DNA of 30,651 nt from JBDTDV01 sp039922875 (GTDB lineage Bacteria; Actinomycetota; Actinomycetes; Actinomycetales; Microbacteriaceae), in contig JBDTDV010000073.1 in assembly GCA_039922875.1 (NCBI GenBank), positions 1-30,651 of the forward strand, read 5' to 3'. The notes below the pieces were generated by a model. It made no database searches. It saw only the letters and a list, made by a program, of their open reading frames with translations, and was not told the DNA's origin. The stretch's first letter is position 1; every line of letters begins with the position of its first letter. The position numbers were made by a program, and so were the translations under genes. This document shows positions 14,721 through 23,984 of this stretch, piece after piece.

Positions 14721-15113
14721 ATGGCAAGAGTAAAGCGGGCGGTCAACGCCCACAAAAAGCGTCGGGTCATCCTCGAGCGCGCCGAGGGTTACCGCGGACA
14801 GCGTTCCCGCCTGTATCGCAAGGCCAAGGAACAGGTCACCCATTCCTTCACCTACAGCTACCGGGACCGTCGTGCCCGTAAGGGCGACTTCCGTCGGCTC
14901 TGGATCCAGCGGATCAACGCCGCGTCCCGCGCGAACGGACTGACCTACAACCGACTGATCCAAGGCCTCGGCCTGGCCGGTGTCGAAGTCGACCGGCGCA
15001 TCCTCGCCGAACTGGCGGTCAATGAGCCGGCCACCTTCTCCGCGCTCGTTGAGACCGCCAAGCAGGCTCTCCCGGCTGACACCTCAGCACCAAAGGTGGA
15101 TGCCGCGGCATAG
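14721..15113 (+). CDS. rplT: 50S ribosomal protein L20
   Basis: A 130-residue bL20, an early assembly protein of the large subunit that binds 23S rRNA. The basic N-terminal helix region (MARVKRAVNAHKKRRVILERAEGYRGQRSRLYRKAKEQ, cited only as landmark residues 1–38) and RRARKGDFRRLWIQRINAAS are diagnostic. A short Ala/Pro-rich tail (PADTSAPKVDAAA) extends beyond the E. coli length of 118. The Shine-Dalgarno GAAGGA is at 14706–14711. A strong hairpin 18 nt after the stop ends the operon. Confidence 0.97.
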   Translation: MARVKRAVNAHKKRRVILERAEGYRGQRSRLYRKAKEQVTHSFTYSYRDRRARKGDFRRLWIQRINAASRANGLTYNRLIQGLGLAGVEVDRRILAELAVNEPATFSALVETAKQALPADTSAPKVDAAA

Positions 15114-15131
15114 CCGCTCAGATCGAGCTAA

Positions 15132-15157
15132 GCGGGAGGCGCCGGTGCGCCTCCCGC
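15132..15157 (+). terminator. Strong hairpin terminator after rplT
   Basis: GCGGGAGGCGC and GCGCCTCCCGC form a perfect 11-bp stem with a CGGT loop. No U-tract follows (GTGGCATTGC), as usual in GC-rich actinobacteria. Confidence 0.88.
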
Positions 15158-15173
15158 GTGGCATTGCACCCCG

Positions 15174-15179
15174 TAGACT
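15174..15179 (+). promoter_or_regulatory. −10 box (TAGACT) for leaderless rRNA/tRNA methyltransferase transcript
   Basis: TAGACT ends 6 nt before the ATG at 15186, just downstream of the rplT terminator. No Shine-Dalgarno is present. Confidence 0.6.
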
Positions 15180-15185
15180 CAAACC

Positions 15186-15986
15186 ATGCTCGATAACCCA
15201 CGTTCGCCCCGCGTGCGGGCCGTGGCAAAACTGGCCAAACGCGCCGCCCGGTCTCAGACCGGGCTTTTTCTGTTGGAGGGTCCCCAGGCGGTAGCGGAGG
15301 CGCTGACCTTCCGGCCCGGGCTAGTCGCCGAGCTGTACGCCACACCGACTGCTCTGGAACGCTATGGGGAGATCTCACAGGCAGCGGTCGATGCCGGAAT
15401 CACCGTCGAGTTCGTCACGGAGCACGTGCTGGAGGCGATGGCCGACACGGTCACTCCGCAGGGCCTGGTCGCGGTGTGCCGGCAGTTCCCGACGGCGGTC
15501 AAAGACATCTTCGCCGCCGGTCCCACCCTGATCGCGATCCTCGAAGAGGTCAGGGATCCAGGCAACGCCGGCACCATCATCCGGGCAGCCGACTCCGCGG
15601 GGGCGGATGCGGTGATCCTGACCGGTCGCAGCGTCGACGTGTACAACCCGAAAGTGGTGAGGTCCTCCACCGGTTCGATCTTTCATCTGCCGATCGCGGT
15701 CGGTGTGGAGTTCGCCGATGTGCGGGCCAGGGCGCGCGAGGCCGACCTGCAGGTGCTCGCCGCCGATGTGAAGGGCGACGACCTGCTCATCGCCCGTCGG
15801 GATGGCGCCTTGCGCAAGCCGACCGCGTGGGTATTCGGCAACGAGGCGAGGGGACTAACCGACGAGAATCTCGCGCTGGCCGACCGGGTGATCACCGTCC
15901 CGATCTATGGCAGCGCCGAGTCGATGAACCTTGCCACCGCCGCATCGGTGTGCCTCTACGAGTCGGCGTTCGCCCAGCGCAGCTGA
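15186..15986 (+). CDS. TrmH/SpoU-family RNA 2'-O-methyltransferase
   Basis: A 266-residue SPOUT methyltransferase. The N-terminal substrate-binding domain (about 1–100) begins SPRVRAVAKLAKRAARSQTGLFLLEGPQAVAEAL. The knotted catalytic domain carries motif 1 RDPGNAGTIIRAADSAGADAV, motif 2 WVFGNEARGL and motif 3 IPIYGSAESMNLATAASVCLYE. These residues form the SAM-binding trefoil knot and supply the catalytic Arg and Ser/Asn. The family methylates the ribose of tRNA or rRNA; the exact nucleotide cannot be read from sequence. Location between rplT and pheS is the common actinobacterial order. The start at 15186 is supported by the −10 box. Confidence 0.94.
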   Translation: MLDNPRSPRVRAVAKLAKRAARSQTGLFLLEGPQAVAEALTFRPGLVAELYATPTALERYGEISQAAVDAGITVEFVTEHVLEAMADTVTPQGLVAVCRQFPTAVKDIFAAGPTLIAILEEVRDPGNAGTIIRAADSAGADAVILTGRSVDVYNPKVVRSSTGSIFHLPIAVGVEFADVRARAREADLQVLAADVKGDDLLIARRDGALRKPTAWVFGNEARGLTDENLALADRVITVPIYGSAESMNLATAASVCLYESAFAQRS

Positions 15987-16003
15987 GTTCTCGTAACGAC
16001 GGC

Positions 16004-16009
16004 TAAACT
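16004..16009 (+). promoter_or_regulatory. −10 box (TAAACT) for leaderless pheS transcript
   Basis: TAAACT is followed by 8 nt and the GTG at 16018. This spacing favours the GTG over the in-frame TTG at 16009, which would overlap the −10 box. No typical T-box or attenuator is seen in the 31-bp gap. Confidence 0.6.
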
Positions 16010-16017
16010 TGAACATT

Positions 16018-17070
16018 GTGTCTGAGTCAACTACCACCGAATCCGTGATCTCCCAGAGTTTGGTCGACACTGCGACGGATGCCGCGATCGCCGCGATCGC
16101 CGCCGCGGTCGACTCCGTGGCGCTTCGAGCGGTGCGGGCGGCCCATGCGGGTGAGGATTCGGTGCTGGCCCGGTTGAACGGTCAGTTGCGCAATCTGCCG
16201 GCTGAGCAGAAGGCCCCGGCCGGGAAGATGATCGGCCAGGCCCGTGGCCGAGTCGGCAAGGCACTCGCGGCACGGGAACAGGAGATCCTCGCCGAGGAGG
16301 ACGCCAGGCGTCTGGTGGAGGAGTCGGTGGATGTCACGGCCGTCTCCAGCCGCTGGCGGCCCGGCGCCCGGCATCCGCTGTCGCTGCTGAGCGAACGGAT
16401 CGCCGACATCTTCGTGGGCATGGGCTGGGAAGTGGCTGAAGGCCCGGAGTTGGAAAACGAGTGGTTCAACTTCGACGCGCTGAACTTCGATGAGGACCAC
16501 CCCGCCCGAGCCATGCAAGACACCTTCTTCATCGATCCGCCGCAATCCCACCTGGTGCTGCGCACCCACACCTCACCGGTGCAGATCCGGTCGTTGCTTC
16601 AGCGCGAACTGCCGGTCTACGTGATTGCGCCCGGCCGGGTCTATCGAACCGACGAGCTCGACGCAACCCACACGCCGGTGTTCAACCAGGTCGAGGGCAT
16701 CGCAGTCGACCGGTGCCTGACCATGGCGCATCTTCGCGGCACGCTGGAACATTTCGCCCGGCTGATGTTCGGCGACGAGGCCCGCATCCGCCTGCGCCCG
16801 AATTACTTCCCGTTCACCGAACCGAGTGCCGAGATGGATGTCTGGCAGCCGAACGCGAAGGGCGGCGCGCGCTGGGTGGAGTGGGGCGGCTGCGGCATGG
16901 TGAACCCCAACGTGCTGCGTTCGGCCGGCATCGACCCGGAGGAGTATTCCGGGTTCGCGTTCGGCATGGGCATTGAACGAACCCTTCAATTCCGTAACGA
17001 GCTCAACGACATGCGTGACATGGTCGAGGGCGATATCCGGTTCAGCCGACAGTTCGGGATGGTGGTCTGA
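16018..17070 (+). CDS. pheS: Phenylalanyl-tRNA synthetase alpha subunit
   Basis: A 350-residue class II aminoacyl-tRNA synthetase subunit that, with PheT as α2β2, charges tRNA-Phe. The N-terminal ~95 residues form the tRNA-contacting coiled coil (AGEDSVLARLNGQLRNLPAEQK and beyond). The catalytic core shows HPLSLLSERIADIFVGMGWEVAEGPE, MQDTFFI, motif 2 GRVYRTDELDATHTPVFNQ and motif 3 GFAFGMGIERTLQFRN. The GTG at 16018 gives MSESTTTESVISQSL and fits a leaderless transcript. It overlaps the pheT ATG by one base. Confidence 0.97.
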   Translation: MSESTTTESVISQSLVDTATDAAIAAIAAAVDSVALRAVRAAHAGEDSVLARLNGQLRNLPAEQKAPAGKMIGQARGRVGKALAAREQEILAEEDARRLVEESVDVTAVSSRWRPGARHPLSLLSERIADIFVGMGWEVAEGPELENEWFNFDALNFDEDHPARAMQDTFFIDPPQSHLVLRTHTSPVQIRSLLQRELPVYVIAPGRVYRTDELDATHTPVFNQVEGIAVDRCLTMAHLRGTLEHFARLMFGDEARIRLRPNYFPFTEPSAEMDVWQPNAKGGARWVEWGGCGMVNPNVLRSAGIDPEEYSGFAFGMGIERTLQFRNELNDMRDMVEGDIRFSRQFGMVV

Positions 17071-19607
17071 TGCGCGTCCCACTGAGCTGGCTTGCGGAAT
17101 ACGTCGAGTTGGAACCCGGTAGCACCGCTGAGGACGTGCACGCGGCGTTGGTGAAGGTCGGGCTGGAAGAGGAGGCGATTCACCGCTTCGAGGTCTCCGG
17201 GCCCGTCGTAGTCGGCCAGGTGCTGGAATTCGTTTCCGAGCAGCACAGCAACGGCAAGACCATCCGCTGGTGTCAGGTACGGGTCGCCCCGGACGGACAG
17301 GACGCGGCGGATGGCGCAGCAGCGGTCCGCGGTATCGTCTGCGGCGCGGCAAACTTCTTCACGGGGGACAAGGTCGTGGTAACGCTGCCCGGCACGGTGC
17401 TGCCCGGGCCGTTCCCGATTGCGGCGCGAAAGACCTACGGCCACGTCTCGGACGGCATGATCGCCTCGGTCCGCGAACTCGGCCTCGGCGAGGAACACGA
17501 CGGCATTTTGCGCCTGGCCGGGCTGGGCCTGGATCCGGAGGTCGGTGCGGACGCCGTGGCGCTGCTGGGTCTTGACGACACCGCCGTCGAGGTCAATGTG
17601 ACCCCCGATCGTGGCTACGCGTTCTCCATCAGGGGCATCGCCCGGGAATACTCCCATGCCACCGGTGCCGCGTTCCGCGATCCGGTTGTGCAGGTCCCAA
17701 CCGCGCGGCTCGCCGAGGGCGGCCCGTCGGTCACGATCGCTGACGCCGCCCCGATCCGCGGTCGCGTCGGCGTCAGCGTCTTCGTCACCCGAGTAGTGCG
17801 CGACGTGGACCCGTCCCGGCCCACCCCGCCCTGGATGACCGCACGGCTCACCCTCGCCGGGATCCGGTCGATCTCGCTTCTGGTCGACATCACCAACTAT
17901 GTGATGCTCGAATTCGGTCAGCCGATCGGTGGCTATGATCTCGACGCGATCTCCGGCGGCATGATCGTGCGCCGTGCCGAGCCGGGCGAGAGGCTTCTCA
18001 CTCTGGATCGGCAGGAGCGGCACCTGAATCCACAGGACCTGGTCATCGCCGACGAGTCCGGTGCCATCGGCCTGGCCGGGGTCATGGGCGGAGCCAGCAC
18101 CGAGATCGGTTCAGACACTCACAATGTGCTCATCGAAGCGGCCACCTTCGACCCGACCTCGATCGCCCGGACCGCGCGCCGGCACAAGCTGCCCAGCGAG
18201 GCATCCAAGCGCTTCGAACGCGGCGTCGATCCTCGCATCGCCGCCGCCGCCGCGGCACGGGTAGCCCAACTGCTGGAGCAACTCGCCGGCGCAGACGCAT
18301 CCCCGGTTGGCTCGGTCTACGACATCTCCGCGCAGCCGGCCGAGATCTCCGTGCCACGCGGTTACATCACCGGGTTGATCGGAGTGGACTTCAGCGTCGA
18401 AGAAATCCACTCGGCGCTGGTGGAGATCGGCGCGGCGGTCCGTGACACGGATGCCGGCATAGCAGTCACCCCACCCAGCTGGCGACCCGACATCACCGAC
18501 AAATCCGATCTCGCCGAGGAAGTCGCCAGGATCGTCGGCTACGACCGGATTCCGTCGCTGCTGCCGGTGGCTCCTCCCGGGCGCGGCCTGACCAGAGCCC
18601 AGCAACTGCGCCGTTCGGTGGCGCAGATCCTGGCGGCCAATGGCGCGATCGAGGTATTCGCGTATCCGTTCGTGACCGAGGCCGACAACCGTACCTTCGG
18701 CTCGCCGATCGATGCAGAGGTCGCCGCCGTCCGGCTGGCCAATCCGCTGGATGCCGGTGCGCCGCTGCTGCGGACCTCGATGATTCCCGGGCTGATCGAG
18801 ATCGCCCGGCGTAACCTGTCCAGGGGGCTGGCCGATTTAGCGATCTACGAGATCGGGCTGGTGTTCGCACCAGAGCCCGGCATCCACTACGGAACCGCGA
18901 CACTTCCGCTGGGCGCCGTCAGACCCTCCGACGACGTGTTGGCCAAACTGAACGCCGGCATCCCGCCGCAACCCAGGCACGTCGGCGCGCTTTTCCTCGG
19001 CTCCTCGGTCGCCAAGCAGCCTGGCCAGCCTGCGGTACCGGCCGGCATCGCCGACGCGCTGACCGCCGCAAAGCAGGTCGCCGCGGCGCTCGCGCTACCC
19101 ATTCAGGTCGCTGCCGGACACCACAAGGCGCTGCACCCGGGCCGAACCGCCCGGCTGAGTGTGCGCACTCCGTCCGGCGACCGGCCGATCGGATTCGCTG
19201 GCGAACTCCTGCCGACGATCGCCGAAGCGGCCGATCTGCCGCGGGTGGTTGGGGTCCTCGAACTTGATCTGGACGCGATGATCGCGTTGACGACCACCGA
19301 GGTCAAGGCCGGACCGATCGGCGGATACCCCGCCGCGACCCAAGACCTGTCCCTGGTGGTAGCGCGGGAAAAACCGGCCGGTGAGGTTCTGGCCGCATTG
19401 ATCGACGGTGCCGGCTCCCTGCTCGAGGAAGCGAAGCTCGTCGACGACTACCGGGGCAGCGGGGTGGATGATGGCCAGAAGAGCCTGACCTTCGCGTTAC
19501 GGTTCCGCGCACCCGACCGAACGCTCACCGCGGCCGAGGCCAGTACGGCAAAGCTCGCCGGTGCCGCACGCGCCGCCGAACGTTGCGCCGCCCACCTCCG
19601 AGAGTAG
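17070..19607 (+). CDS. pheT: Phenylalanyl-tRNA synthetase beta subunit
   Basis: An 845-residue PheT of usual length. Domain order: an OB-fold tRNA-binding domain at about 40–155 (VVVGQVLEFV … DGMIASVRELGL), a B3/B4 editing region at about 220–400 with DITNYVMLEFGQP and RHKLPSEASKRFERGVD, B5 at about 425–500, a core class II-like domain to about 735 (FAYPFVTE … LLRTSMIPGLIEIARRNL), and a C-terminal anticodon-binding FDX-ACB domain ending the protein (YPAATQDLSLVV … YRGSGVDDGQKSLTFALRFRA). The B3/B4 domain normally hydrolyses Tyr-tRNA-Phe. The ATG shares one base with the pheS stop, so the two subunits are coupled. Confidence 0.97.
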   Translation: MRVPLSWLAEYVELEPGSTAEDVHAALVKVGLEEEAIHRFEVSGPVVVGQVLEFVSEQHSNGKTIRWCQVRVAPDGQDAADGAAAVRGIVCGAANFFTGDKVVVTLPGTVLPGPFPIAARKTYGHVSDGMIASVRELGLGEEHDGILRLAGLGLDPEVGADAVALLGLDDTAVEVNVTPDRGYAFSIRGIAREYSHATGAAFRDPVVQVPTARLAEGGPSVTIADAAPIRGRVGVSVFVTRVVRDVDPSRPTPPWMTARLTLAGIRSISLLVDITNYVMLEFGQPIGGYDLDAISGGMIVRRAEPGERLLTLDRQERHLNPQDLVIADESGAIGLAGVMGGASTEIGSDTHNVLIEAATFDPTSIARTARRHKLPSEASKRFERGVDPRIAAAAAARVAQLLEQLAGADASPVGSVYDISAQPAEISVPRGYITGLIGVDFSVEEIHSALVEIGAAVRDTDAGIAVTPPSWRPDITDKSDLAEEVARIVGYDRIPSLLPVAPPGRGLTRAQQLRRSVAQILAANGAIEVFAYPFVTEADNRTFGSPIDAEVAAVRLANPLDAGAPLLRTSMIPGLIEIARRNLSRGLADLAIYEIGLVFAPEPGIHYGTATLPLGAVRPSDDVLAKLNAGIPPQPRHVGALFLGSSVAKQPGQPAVPAGIADALTAAKQVAAALALPIQVAAGHHKALHPGRTARLSVRTPSGDRPIGFAGELLPTIAEAADLPRVVGVLELDLDAMIALTTTEVKAGPIGGYPAATQDLSLVVAREKPAGEVLAALIDGAGSLLEEAKLVDDYRGSGVDDGQKSLTFALRFRAPDRTLTAAEASTAKLAGAARAAERCAAHLRE

Positions 19608-19637
19608 GCCGCGTCATCCATCCGGCCATCCACTCAA

Positions 19638-19643
19638 TAAGGT
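19638..19643 (+). promoter_or_regulatory. −10 box (TAAGGT) for leaderless argC transcript
   Basis: TAAGGT ends 6 nt before the argC ATG at 19650. The 42-bp gap after pheT shows no Shine-Dalgarno and no clear ARG-box palindrome. Confidence 0.55.
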
Positions 19644-19649
19644 AGAACT

Positions 19650-20693
19650 ATGTCATTCTCGGTTGCTGTCGCGGGAGCAAGCGGCTACGCCGGCGGCGAG
19701 GTGCTGCGAATTCTCGCCGGTCACCCGGATTTTGAGGTGCGCACCGTCACGGCGAACACGAATGCCGGGCAGCCGCTGATCGACCATCAGCCGCAGTTGC
19801 GCTCGCTGGCGCATCTTACGCTGGCCGAGACGACGCCCCAGTCGCTAGCCGGGCACGATGTGGTCTTCCTGGCGCTGCCGCACGGTAAATCCGGCGAGAT
19901 CGCCGCCGCGTTGGACGAGTCGAGCATCGTTGTCGATTGCGGCGCGGACCACCGTCTGGTCGATGACGCCGACTGGGCGGCGTTCTACGGCGGGGCACAT
20001 CATCCGGCGTGGACCTACGGCGTGCCTGAACTGCCCATCGACGGCGGGAAGCAGCGTGAGCGGTTGGTCGGCGCCCGCCGGATCGCCGCCCCGGGCTGCA
20101 ACGCGAGTACCGTGCTATTGGGTCTTGCCCCCGGGATCCACGCCGGACTGATTCAGGCGCAAGACATCGTGGCGGTTCTCGCGGTCGGCCCGTCCGGAGC
20201 CGGTAAGAGCCTGAAAACCTCGCTTTTGGCCGGTGAGATCCTCGGTACAGCCAACCCGTATGGTGTCGGCGGAACGCACCGGCACATTCCCGAAATCCAG
20301 CAGGGCCTGCGCGCCGCGGGTGCCACCGATCCGACAGTCTCTTTCACGCCGGTGATCGTCCCGATGTCCCGCGGCATCCTGGCCACCGCCACCGCCCGGA
20401 TCGTTCCGGGGGTCTCTGCGGCGCAACTCCGCGACGCGTGGGAGAGCGCTTACGCCGGCGAGCCGTTTGTGCAGGTCTTGCCGCAGGGGCGGCTGCCGCG
20501 AACCGCTGACGTGCTCGGTGCCAACACCGCCCTGATCGGTCTGGCCGTGGATGCGGCAGTGGGCAGGGTGATCACCGTCACTGCGGTGGACAACCTGATG
20601 AAGGGCACCGCGGGGGCTGCGGTGCAATCGCTGAACATCGCGCTCGGACTGCCGGAGACAACCGGCCTCACCATGAATGGAGTTGCCCCGTGA
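19650..20693 (+). CDS. argC: N-acetyl-gamma-glutamyl-phosphate reductase ArgC
   Basis: A 347-residue NADPH-dependent enzyme of arginine synthesis that reduces N-acetylglutamyl phosphate to the semialdehyde. The Rossmann motif AVAGASGYAGGEVLR (about 6–20), FLALPHGKSGE, and the active-site cysteine C150 in RIAAPGCNASTVLL are visible. The catalytic His is expected in GGTHRHIPEIQQ. It is the first gene of argC-J-B-D-F-H and overlaps argJ by 4 nt (GTGA). The ATG at 19650 fits both the family N-terminus and the leaderless promoter. Confidence 0.97.
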   Translation: MSFSVAVAGASGYAGGEVLRILAGHPDFEVRTVTANTNAGQPLIDHQPQLRSLAHLTLAETTPQSLAGHDVVFLALPHGKSGEIAAALDESSIVVDCGADHRLVDDADWAAFYGGAHHPAWTYGVPELPIDGGKQRERLVGARRIAAPGCNASTVLLGLAPGIHAGLIQAQDIVAVLAVGPSGAGKSLKTSLLAGEILGTANPYGVGGTHRHIPEIQQGLRAAGATDPTVSFTPVIVPMSRGILATATARIVPGVSAAQLRDAWESAYAGEPFVQVLPQGRLPRTADVLGANTALIGLAVDAAVGRVITVTAVDNLMKGTAGAAVQSLNIALGLPETTGLTMNGVAP

Positions 20694-21862
20694 GCGTCAC
20701 CGCAGCATCTGGTTTCGCCGCCGCCGGCGTCGCGGCCGGATTGAAAACATCGGGTAAACGCGACCTCGCCCTGGTGCAGAATCTCGGCCCGCTGAACGCG
20801 GCGGCTGCCGTGTTCACCAGCAACCGGTGCAAGGCGAACCCGGTGCTGTGGAGCGAACAGGTGATCCGCGACGGCGTGGTGTCGGCTATCGTGCTGAACT
20901 CAGGCGGCGCGAACTGCTACACCGGTGCGGAAGGATTCCGCACCACGCACGGCACCGCCGAGGCCGTGGCGACCGCCTTGGAAATCTCCTCCGGCGACGT
21001 CCTGGTCTGCTCCACCGGACTGATCGGTGACCAACTGAATCTCGACCTTGTCAGCGCCGGGGTGGTCGGTGCCGCTTCTGCTCTCAGCGCGCCGGACGCA
21101 GCCACTGCGGCCGGCGGCCTGCGCGCCGCAGAGGCGATCATGACCACCGACACCAGGGCGAAGCAGGCCGAATACCGCTCGGCGGCCGGCTGGGCCATCG
21201 GGGGGATGGCCAAGGGTGCCGGCATGCTCGCGCCGGGGCTGGCCACCATGCTCGTCGTGATCACCACCGACGCCGAAGCACCGTCCGAGGTTCTGGACGC
21301 CGCGCTGCGCCAGGCCACCAGGGTCACCTTCGATCGGCTCGATTCCGACGGTTGCATGTCCACTAACGACACCGTCGCGCTGCTGGGATCCGGGGCAAGC
21401 GGAGTGCGGCCGGCCGCCGACGAGTTCGCGGCGGCGCTCACCACGGTGTGCGCCGACCTCGCCGGCCAACTCCAGGCCGATGCCGAGGGTGCCAGCCATG
21501 ACATCGCCATTGAGGTGCGCAATGCGCTGACCGAGGACGAGGCGGTGGCGGTCGGCCGGGCGGTGTCCCGTTCGAACCTGTTCAAGACGGCGGTCTTCGG
21601 CAATGACCCCAACTGGGGCAGAGTTCTGGCCGCGGTCGGCACCACGAGCGCCGAATTCGACCCGTACGGCATCGACGTGTCCATCAACGGGGTGCAGATC
21701 TGTACTGCGGGGGAGCCGGACCAACCGCGAGAGCTGGTCGATCTGACCCCGCGCGACGCACACGTTCTGATCGACCTGCACGCCGGGTCGGCGACCGCAA
21801 CCATCCTCACCAACGACCTCACTCACGATTACGTGCACGAGAACAGCGCGTACGCGAGTTGA
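20690..21862 (+). CDS. argJ: Glutamate N-acetyltransferase / amino-acid acetyltransferase ArgJ
   Basis: A 390-residue ArgJ that moves the acetyl group from N-acetylornithine to glutamate, recycling it; some members also use acetyl-CoA. It is made as a precursor that cuts itself before a Thr nucleophile, seen here as A185–T186 in KGAGMLAPGLATMLVVITTD. SNRCKANPV, LNSGGANCYTG and the C-terminal FGNDPNWGRVLAAVG are typical, and the C-terminus is the ArgJ hallmark DYVHENSAYAS. It starts with the GTG that overlaps the argC stop. Its presence means the pathway here is of the cyclic type. Confidence 0.97.
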   Translation: MSVTAASGFAAAGVAAGLKTSGKRDLALVQNLGPLNAAAAVFTSNRCKANPVLWSEQVIRDGVVSAIVLNSGGANCYTGAEGFRTTHGTAEAVATALEISSGDVLVCSTGLIGDQLNLDLVSAGVVGAASALSAPDAATAAGGLRAAEAIMTTDTRAKQAEYRSAAGWAIGGMAKGAGMLAPGLATMLVVITTDAEAPSEVLDAALRQATRVTFDRLDSDGCMSTNDTVALLGSGASGVRPAADEFAAALTTVCADLAGQLQADAEGASHDIAIEVRNALTEDEAVAVGRAVSRSNLFKTAVFGNDPNWGRVLAAVGTTSAEFDPYGIDVSINGVQICTAGEPDQPRELVDLTPRDAHVLIDLHAGSATATILTNDLTHDYVHENSAYAS

Positions 21863-21864
21863 TC

Positions 21865-22779
21865 ATGCAACACCGGGACGCCGAAACCGAGGCGGTGCGC
21901 ACCGCAGCAGCGGAGAAGACCGCCGTGCTGATCGAATCACTGCCCTGGCTCAAGCGATTTCACGACCAGATCATCGTGGTCAAATTCGGTGGCAACGCCA
22001 TGGTCAGCCCGCAGTTGCAGCGCGCATTCGCCGAGGACATGGTGTACCTGCGCTACGTGGGAATCCGTCCCGTCGTGGTGCACGGGGGCGGACCGCAAAT
22101 CTCGGCGATGCTGGCGCGTCTGGGCATCCCCAGCGAGTTCCGAGGCGGCTACCGGGTGACCACGCCCGAGGTGATGGACGTCGTGCGGATGGTCCTCACC
22201 GGTGAAATCAACCGAGACCTGGTCGGCCACATCAATGAACACGGCCCGCTGGCGGCTGGGCTTTCCGGTGAAGACGCCAAACTGTTCCAGGGCCGCCGAC
22301 GCGGCGTCGAGGTCGATGGCGAGTACGTCGACCTCGGTCTTGTCGGCGACGTGATCGAGGTGCATCCGGAGGCGGTGCATGCCGAGCTCGCCACCGGCCG
22401 CATCCCAGTGGTCTCCTCCATCGCGCCCGACATGGATGTGCCCGGGCAGTGGCTGAACGTCAACGCCGATGCCGCGGCGGCCGCCCTCGCGATCGGACTT
22501 TCTGCGGCGAAGCTGGTGATCCTCACCGACGTAGCCGGTCTCTATCGGGATTGGCCGGACCAGGAATCCCTCATCTCGGGCATCGACACCGGCGAGTTGC
22601 GTGAACTGTTGCCGCAATTGGAAGCCGGGATGATCCCGAAGATGACGGCGTGTCTGGACGCCGTCAACGGAGGAGTCGCCAAGGCGGCCATTATCGACGG
22701 CCGAATCCCGCACTCGATACTGTTGGAAATTTTCGCCGCAAGCGGCATTGGCACCGAAGTCGTCCCGGAGGATGCATGA
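21865..22779 (+). CDS. argB: Acetylglutamate kinase ArgB
   Basis: A 304-residue amino-acid kinase phosphorylating N-acetylglutamate, usually the arginine-inhibited step in cyclic pathways. Motifs: IIVVKFGGNAMV (ATP site Lys), RPVVVHGGGPQISAMLARLGI, a central NVNADAAAAALAIGLSAAKLVILTDVAGLY, and GMIPKMTACLDAVNGGVAKAAIIDGR near the end. The N-terminal helix (EAVRTAAAEKTAVLIESLPWLKRF) is of the kind linked to arginine-sensitive hexameric enzymes, so feedback inhibition is likely. I chose the ATG at 21865, 2 nt after argJ; a TTG at 21859 overlapping the argJ stop would add two residues and is equally possible. Confidence 0.95.
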   Translation: MQHRDAETEAVRTAAAEKTAVLIESLPWLKRFHDQIIVVKFGGNAMVSPQLQRAFAEDMVYLRYVGIRPVVVHGGGPQISAMLARLGIPSEFRGGYRVTTPEVMDVVRMVLTGEINRDLVGHINEHGPLAAGLSGEDAKLFQGRRRGVEVDGEYVDLGLVGDVIEVHPEAVHAELATGRIPVVSSIAPDMDVPGQWLNVNADAAAAALAIGLSAAKLVILTDVAGLYRDWPDQESLISGIDTGELRELLPQLEAGMIPKMTACLDAVNGGVAKAAIIDGRIPHSILLEIFAASGIGTEVVPEDA

Positions 22780-23984
22780 GCAACTGGCCCACCCGTTACG
22801 CCGATTCCCTGATGAAGACTTTCGGCGCGCCGCCGCTATTGCTGCAGCGCGGTGAAGGCTGTTACGTCTGGGACGTCGACGGTAAGAAATACCTCGACTT
22901 CCTCGCCGGCATCGCGGTCAACTCTCTTGGCCACGCGCATCCGGCCCTGGTCGAGGCGATCAGCCGGCAGGCGGCGACCCTGATCCACGTCTCCAACTAT
23001 TTTGCCACCGAGCCTCAGATCGAACTGGCGGAACGCCTGAAGCGGCTATCCGGAGCGGGCGAGCGCGGACGGGTTTACTTCGCGAACTCGGGGACCGAAG
23101 CCAACGAGGCCGCATTCAAGCTCGCCAGGTTGAACTCGTCCAACGGCACACGCACCCGGATCCTCGCCCTGCAGCACTCCTTCCACGGCCGGACCATGGG
23201 CGCGCTCGCCCTCACCGGCAAACCTCAGATCCGCGACGCGTTCGAACCGGTTCCGCCCGGCGTCGAGCATATCGACGCGACGATCCCGGCTCTTGAGGCG
23301 GCCTTGGATGACCGGGTCGCCGCGCTCTTCGTCGAGCCGATCCGCGGCGAGGCCGGTGTCCTCGAACTGCCGGCCGGCTATCTGAAGCGGGCTCGTGAAC
23401 TGACCAGCAAGCACGGCGTACTGCTGATTCTGGACGAGATCCAGACGGGGATCGGTCGCACCGGGCGCTGGTTCGGCTTCCAGCACGACGGGATCGTCCC
23501 GGATGCCGTCACCATCGCCAAGGGGACCGCCGGCGGAGTCCCGATCGGCGCCTTGATCACCTTCGGCTGGGCCTCGGAATTCTTCAGCCCCGGGCAGCAT
23601 GGCAGCACCTTCGGCGGGAACCCGCTGGCCACCGCCGCCGGGAACGCCGTGCTCGGCGAGATCGAGAATTCCGGACTGGTACAGAATGCCGAACGCCGTG
23701 GGCGCGAGCTGCGCGAGATCGTGGCCGGGTTGAACTCCGAACTGATCTCCGGGGTGCGCGGGCGCGGACTGATGCTCGGGATCGCCCTGACCCGACCGGT
23801 CGCCACCGAATTGCACGCGCAAGCGCTCCGGGAGGGGCTGATCATCAACGCACCGGACCCGTCCACCATCCGCCTGGTGCCACCGCTGATCGTCGGAGAC
23901 GCCGAACTGGCCGACTTCGCCCTCCGATTTGGCAGAACCCTCACCGCCGTAGCCTCACATTCCCTGACCGAAAGTACCCGATGA
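22776..23984 (+). CDS. argD: Acetylornithine aminotransferase ArgD
   Basis: A 402-residue class III PLP aminotransferase making N-acetylornithine from the semialdehyde and glutamate. FANSGTEANEAAFKLAR (phosphate site), HGRTMGALALTGK, ILDEIQTGIGRTG and the Schiff-base lysine K249 in TIAKGTAGGVPIGALI are visible, as is GSTFGGNPLATAAGNAVL. The ATG at 22776 in the ATGA overlap with argB gives the family start SNWPTRYADSLMKTFG. The reading frame is open further upstream, but only inside argB. It overlaps argF by 4 nt. Confidence 0.97.
   Translation: MSNWPTRYADSLMKTFGAPPLLLQRGEGCYVWDVDGKKYLDFLAGIAVNSLGHAHPALVEAISRQAATLIHVSNYFATEPQIELAERLKRLSGAGERGRVYFANSGTEANEAAFKLARLNSSNGTRTRILALQHSFHGRTMGALALTGKPQIRDAFEPVPPGVEHIDATIPALEAALDDRVAALFVEPIRGEAGVLELPAGYLKRARELTSKHGVLLILDEIQTGIGRTGRWFGFQHDGIVPDAVTIAKGTAGGVPIGALITFGWASEFFSPGQHGSTFGGNPLATAAGNAVLGEIENSGLVQNAERRGRELREIVAGLNSELISGVRGRGLMLGIALTRPVATELHAQALREGLIINAPDPSTIRLVPPLIVGDAELADFALRFGRTLTAVASHSLTESTR

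Noticed and set aside
20900..21838. Overlapping minus-strand open frames of about 300 codons opposite argJ
   Set aside because: They mirror the codon pattern of argJ, have no ribosome binding site or known motif, and lie within a clear coding gene.
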